Positions 61,197 through 64,000 of a stretch of DNA of 64,000 nt are shown in pieces. The DNA is from Candidatus Eremiobacterota bacterium (lineage in GTDB: Bacteria > Vulcanimicrobiota > CADAWZ01 > Ess09-12): contig JAVHLM010000004.1 of NCBI GenBank assembly GCA_031082125.1, forward strand, positions 133,294 through 197,293, read 5' to 3'. The stretch's first letter is position 1; each line of letters starts with the position of its first letter. The notes under the pieces were generated by a model. That model was not told where the DNA came from and did not search any database. It saw only the letters and a program-made list of their open reading frames with translations. Made by a program: the position numbers and the translations under genes.

Positions 61197-63593
61197 ATGG
61201 CAAGAAAGCTTGTTCTGATCCTTTTGCTGGCGCTCTCAGTCCATGGATCCGCAGGGGCCTCCGGGAAAGTCAGGGGCTTTACCATCAGGGACCTTCTCTC
61301 GGTGAGATCCATAAGGGAAGTGGCCCTTCCCAGGCAGGGCGTCTCAGTCGCCTTCTCTGTCGAGACGGCTGACTTCTCAAAAAGTGAGTACCGATCGACA
61401 GTCCATGTCATTGAAAATGGCCGGGTCATCGAGGTGCTGCCCCCGGAGTCCTCAGCCTCCAGGCCCCTGTGGTCGTCCCGGGGAGACCGGCTTGCCTGCC
61501 TCTCCGAAGCCGATGGCGATGATGGTGAAGTGGTGGACCAGGTATGGCTCCTCAGGCGGGAAGGCTGGCGGGCAGAAAAGCTCACAAGCGAGTCCTGCGG
61601 TGTCAAGTCCTTTGACTGGTCCCCTGAAGGCTCGTCGATAGCCTATCTTGCCGAGACTCCCCCCTCGCCGGCGAGGGAGCTGTACAGGAAAGACCGGACC
61701 GATGAGAAATATGACGGCGTCGAGGTGGACAAGAACCGCCCGGGAATATCCCTCTGCCTGCAGGACGTGAAGGGGGGGGAAGCCAAGGTGCTTTACCATG
61801 GCGGTGCCGGCCTGGAAGAGGTGGCCTTCTCGCCTGACGGATCCTTGATAGCATTCACCGACAATGGGACGGGCGATCCCGACGACGAGGCCAGAAGAGA
61901 TATTTTCGTGATCTCCCGGAGAGGCGGGGCTCCGAGAAAAGTCGCGGAGCGCCAGGGCAGGGAATTCGGAATATGCTGGTCTCCTGACAGCAGGGCCATC
62001 GCCTTCATTGGCTACAGCGATCCTGACCATGACTATTCCAGGAACGACATCTTCACCGCCGCCCTTGCCGACGGCGCCGTGAAAAATATAAGCGGGCCCC
62101 ATGACATCGGCGTTAACTCCTTCTGCTGGCCCGCAGGCGGCACTGCGCTCTATTTCACAGGAGACCGGGGGCTCTCATCACCACTTTACCGCATTGATGC
62201 CTCCACAGGCGCCTTGACCATGCTTACGGAACAAGGAGCTGAATACGGCCCCTTTGCCGTGAGCAGCGATGGATCTTTTCTAGTGTATGGGAAAGAGGAT
62301 TCAAGCCGTCTGCCCGAGCTTTATCAAAAGGACGGCAAAGGGGAGAAGGCCCTCACTTCCCTTAATGGTGAGCTGATGAAGGCCCGCTTCGCCGCCCAGG
62401 AGCCTTTCCGCTGGAAGAGCAGGGACGGCAGGGAGATAGAAGGCGTCCTTGTCAAGCCTCTCGCCTATGATAAGGGGAAGGCCTGCCCCCTCATAGTGAT
62501 GGTTCACGGCGGCCCTTACGGGAGAGCCGTCAATACCCTCAGGGACAGGGAATACCAGCCTTTCGCCGAGGCGGGCTACATGGTCTTCGCCCCCAATTAC
62601 CGGGGCAGCGCCGGCTACGGCAAGGAATTTGCCACCGAGATAAGGGGAAATCTCATGGCCCTGGAATTTGACGACGTCTTGAGCGGTATCGATGCCCTCG
62701 TGGCGGCGGGACTGGCTGACGGCGAAAGAATAGGGATAACGGGCGGGAGCTACGGCGGCTACATGACAAACTGGGCGCTCTCGCAGAGCCCGCGGTTCAA
62801 GGCGGGCGTGTCGCTCTACGGAATATTCAGCCTCATCGGTGACATGAGCAACTCCAGCATCCCCTCCTTTGAGCATGATTATATCGGCAAGTGGTACTGG
62901 GAGTCAATGGAGCCCTATCTGAAATGCTCCCCCATCTCCTATGTGCAGAATATCAGGGCCCCTCTCCTGATACTCCATGGCGATGATGATACCAACACGT
63001 TCATCTCAAACTCCAAGGAGCTTTATACAGCCCTCAAGAAGCTTGGAAGAACAGTGGAGTTTGTCCACTACCCCCGTGAAGGCCACGGCTTCGAGGAGCC
63101 CAACCACCTCATTGATGCCTTTGAGCGCAGCCTTGAATGGTTTGACCGCTACCTCCCGGGAAACCAGCGCCATTATCGCACAGGAAGCTCCCTGCGGCAT
63201 GGGGGGAAGATCCTCACCATCACGGCGGCAAAGAAAATTGACCAGTATAGCGGCACCAGGCCCTCGGGGGTCTTTGCAGAGTTCAAGGCCATCATAGAAA
63301 ACGAGGTGCCCGGGCCCTTCCAGATGTCTGCCACCATCGCTCCCGATGCATCAAGCGACATATCCCTGGTGGCGGAGGGAAAAAGATACTATCCATGCGG
63401 GATACCCCAGCACGTAATGGGCGAGAGCCTTCTGGTGAGGGGAGGAGCCCTGCGGGTGGCCTATGGGAAAAATGAGAAGGAGGCCCGGGGAGCCTTCCCC
63501 CTCACCTTCACTTTCGATATCCCCCCGGGAACCGACAGGGGAGAGCTCTTTATCGAGGGCTTTCCTCCCCTGGTCATCACTATTGATCAATGA
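61197..63593 (+). CDS. Secreted S9 (prolyl oligopeptidase) peptidase with C-terminal extension
   Basis: 798 residues, with AAAGGAGAG before ATG. Signal peptide at 1-20 (LVLILLLALSVHGSAGA). An N-terminal beta-propeller (WSSRGDRLACLSE, FSPDGSLIAFTDN, WSPDSRAIAFIG) precedes an alpha/beta-hydrolase: GGSYGGYM (Ser518), HGDDDTN and GHGFEEPNH (His). S9 enzymes cleave short peptides. After the usual end near residue 660 there are about 135 extra residues, mostly beta-like, with no motif I recognise. Confidence 0.93.
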   Translation: MARKLVLILLLALSVHGSAGASGKVRGFTIRDLLSVRSIREVALPRQGVSVAFSVETADFSKSEYRSTVHVIENGRVIEVLPPESSASRPLWSSRGDRLACLSEADGDDGEVVDQVWLLRREGWRAEKLTSESCGVKSFDWSPEGSSIAYLAETPPSPARELYRKDRTDEKYDGVEVDKNRPGISLCLQDVKGGEAKVLYHGGAGLEEVAFSPDGSLIAFTDNGTGDPDDEARRDIFVISRRGGAPRKVAERQGREFGICWSPDSRAIAFIGYSDPDHDYSRNDIFTAALADGAVKNISGPHDIGVNSFCWPAGGTALYFTGDRGLSSPLYRIDASTGALTMLTEQGAEYGPFAVSSDGSFLVYGKEDSSRLPELYQKDGKGEKALTSLNGELMKARFAAQEPFRWKSRDGREIEGVLVKPLAYDKGKACPLIVMVHGGPYGRAVNTLRDREYQPFAEAGYMVFAPNYRGSAGYGKEFATEIRGNLMALEFDDVLSGIDALVAAGLADGERIGITGGSYGGYMTNWALSQSPRFKAGVSLYGIFSLIGDMSNSSIPSFEHDYIGKWYWESMEPYLKCSPISYVQNIRAPLLILHGDDDTNTFISNSKELYTALKKLGRTVEFVHYPREGHGFEEPNHLIDAFERSLEWFDRYLPGNQRHYRTGSSLRHGGKILTITAAKKIDQYSGTRPSGVFAEFKAIIENEVPGPFQMSATIAPDASSDISLVAEGKRYYPCGIPQHVMGESLLVRGGALRVAYGKNEKEARGAFPLTFTFDIPPGTDRGELFIEGFPPLVITIDQ

Positions 63594-63606
63594 GAAGAGG
63601 TGCACC

Positions 63607-64000
63607 ATGGATTTTCCTTTCCCTGAAAAAATCACTCTCGCAAGGACTCCCACCCCCATAGAGGAGTTCAAGTACCCGGTGCTCCCGGGGGAGCACCTCA
63701 AGCTTTACGTGAAGCGCGATGATCTCACCGAGTGCGCCGCTACGGGGAACAAGGCCAGGAAGCTTGAGTACCTCGCTGCCGCTGCCCTGAAGGAAAAGGC
63801 CGACACCCTCGTCACGTGCGGCGGAGTCCAGTCGAATCATGCAAGGGCCACAGCCTTCTTCGCGGCAAGGCTCGGCCTCAAGTGCGTGCTTGTCCTGCGC
63901 GGCGAGGAGCCTGCTGAAATTGACGGCAACCTCCTGCTGGACAGGCTCCTTGGCGCCTCGATCATCTATATCAGCCGCAGCCAGTGGAGCGAACGGATGT
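63607..64000 (+). CDS. D-cysteine desulfhydrase/ACC deaminase-like PLP enzyme, 3' end missing
   Basis: 131 residues are visible before the window ends, starting 13 bp after the S9 peptidase stop with AGAGG upstream. The PLP Lys motif ATGNKARKLEYL and CGGVQSNHARATA are typical of the DcyD/ACC-deaminase branch of fold-type II PLP enzymes. The substrate cannot be decided from this part. Confidence 0.9.
   Translation, partial: MDFPFPEKITLARTPTPIEEFKYPVLPGEHLKLYVKRDDLTECAATGNKARKLEYLAAAALKEKADTLVTCGGVQSNHARATAFFAARLGLKCVLVLRGEEPAEIDGNLLLDRLLGASIIYISRSQWSERM

Overview
This is a gene-dense chromosomal window, moderately GC-rich, using the standard genetic code. Most genes are recognisable bacterial housekeeping genes. 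I see no tRNA, rRNA, CRISPR array or phage structural gene. The cell probably makes meso-diaminopimelate peptidoglycan (complete asd-lysC-dapA-dapB set plus the recycling ligase Mpl), makes isoprenoids by the non-mevalonate route (Dxs), and uses RNase J and YvcK/RapZ. Many secreted proteins and lipoproteins carry ordinary Sec signals. The gene mix fits a deep-branching, probably diderm, heterotrophic bacterium. I cannot name the phylum from sequence alone; large TPR/PKD proteins and multicopy HNH genes would fit lineages such as Eremiobacterota/Xenobia, but that is a guess.

Layout. 1-7.4 kb is accessory: the end of a 34-residue-repeat protein, a large HNH endonuclease-like gene, and a 959-residue protein joining an Asn/Gln/Pro-rich repeat to a transglutaminase-like C-terminus. 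7.9-19 kb holds a TPR protein, yvcK-rapZ, mpl, a small-protein/DUF4416/DUF47/PiT phosphate-transport operon, a zinc-finger rhomboid and a substrate-binding lipoprotein. 19-27.2 kb (minus strand) is the conserved cluster xseA-xseB-ispA-dxs-tlyA-(pseudo-receiver)-nadK, then an M16 peptidase. 27.3-34.4 kb (plus) carries a DUF885 peptidase, aroQ, truB, an AmrS-like radical SAM enzyme and a two-component pair.

34.4-49.5 kb is the second accessory region: a pentapeptide-repeat gene translationally coupled to a putative toxin-like gene, two signal-less phosphoesterases, a VapBC pair with a full-consensus promoter, a 143-bp MITE-like inverted repeat, a secreted 2090-residue clan-CD-like/PKD/TPR protein, a lipoprotein phosphoesterase, and a second HNH gene in inverted orientation.

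49.8-61 kb (minus) is a near-continuous DAP/lysine and shikimate superoperon (dapB, zincin, asd, lysC, dapA, UDG, RNase J, aroA, aroE, aroC, aroK). The window ends with a secreted S9 peptidase and the start of a PLP enzyme.

Most interesting points: (i) the Gln-rich repeat plus transglutaminase-like domain, a candidate self-crosslinking protein; (ii) two HNH paralogues with tracts of perfect identity (690 and 309 bp) inside diverged flanks, both apparently leaderless; (iii) the putative toxin/pentapeptide pair next to two leaderless phosphoesterases; (iv) the MITE-like element; (v) a response regulator whose receiver and GGDEF domains are both degenerate. All family names come from motif recognition by eye, without database searches.
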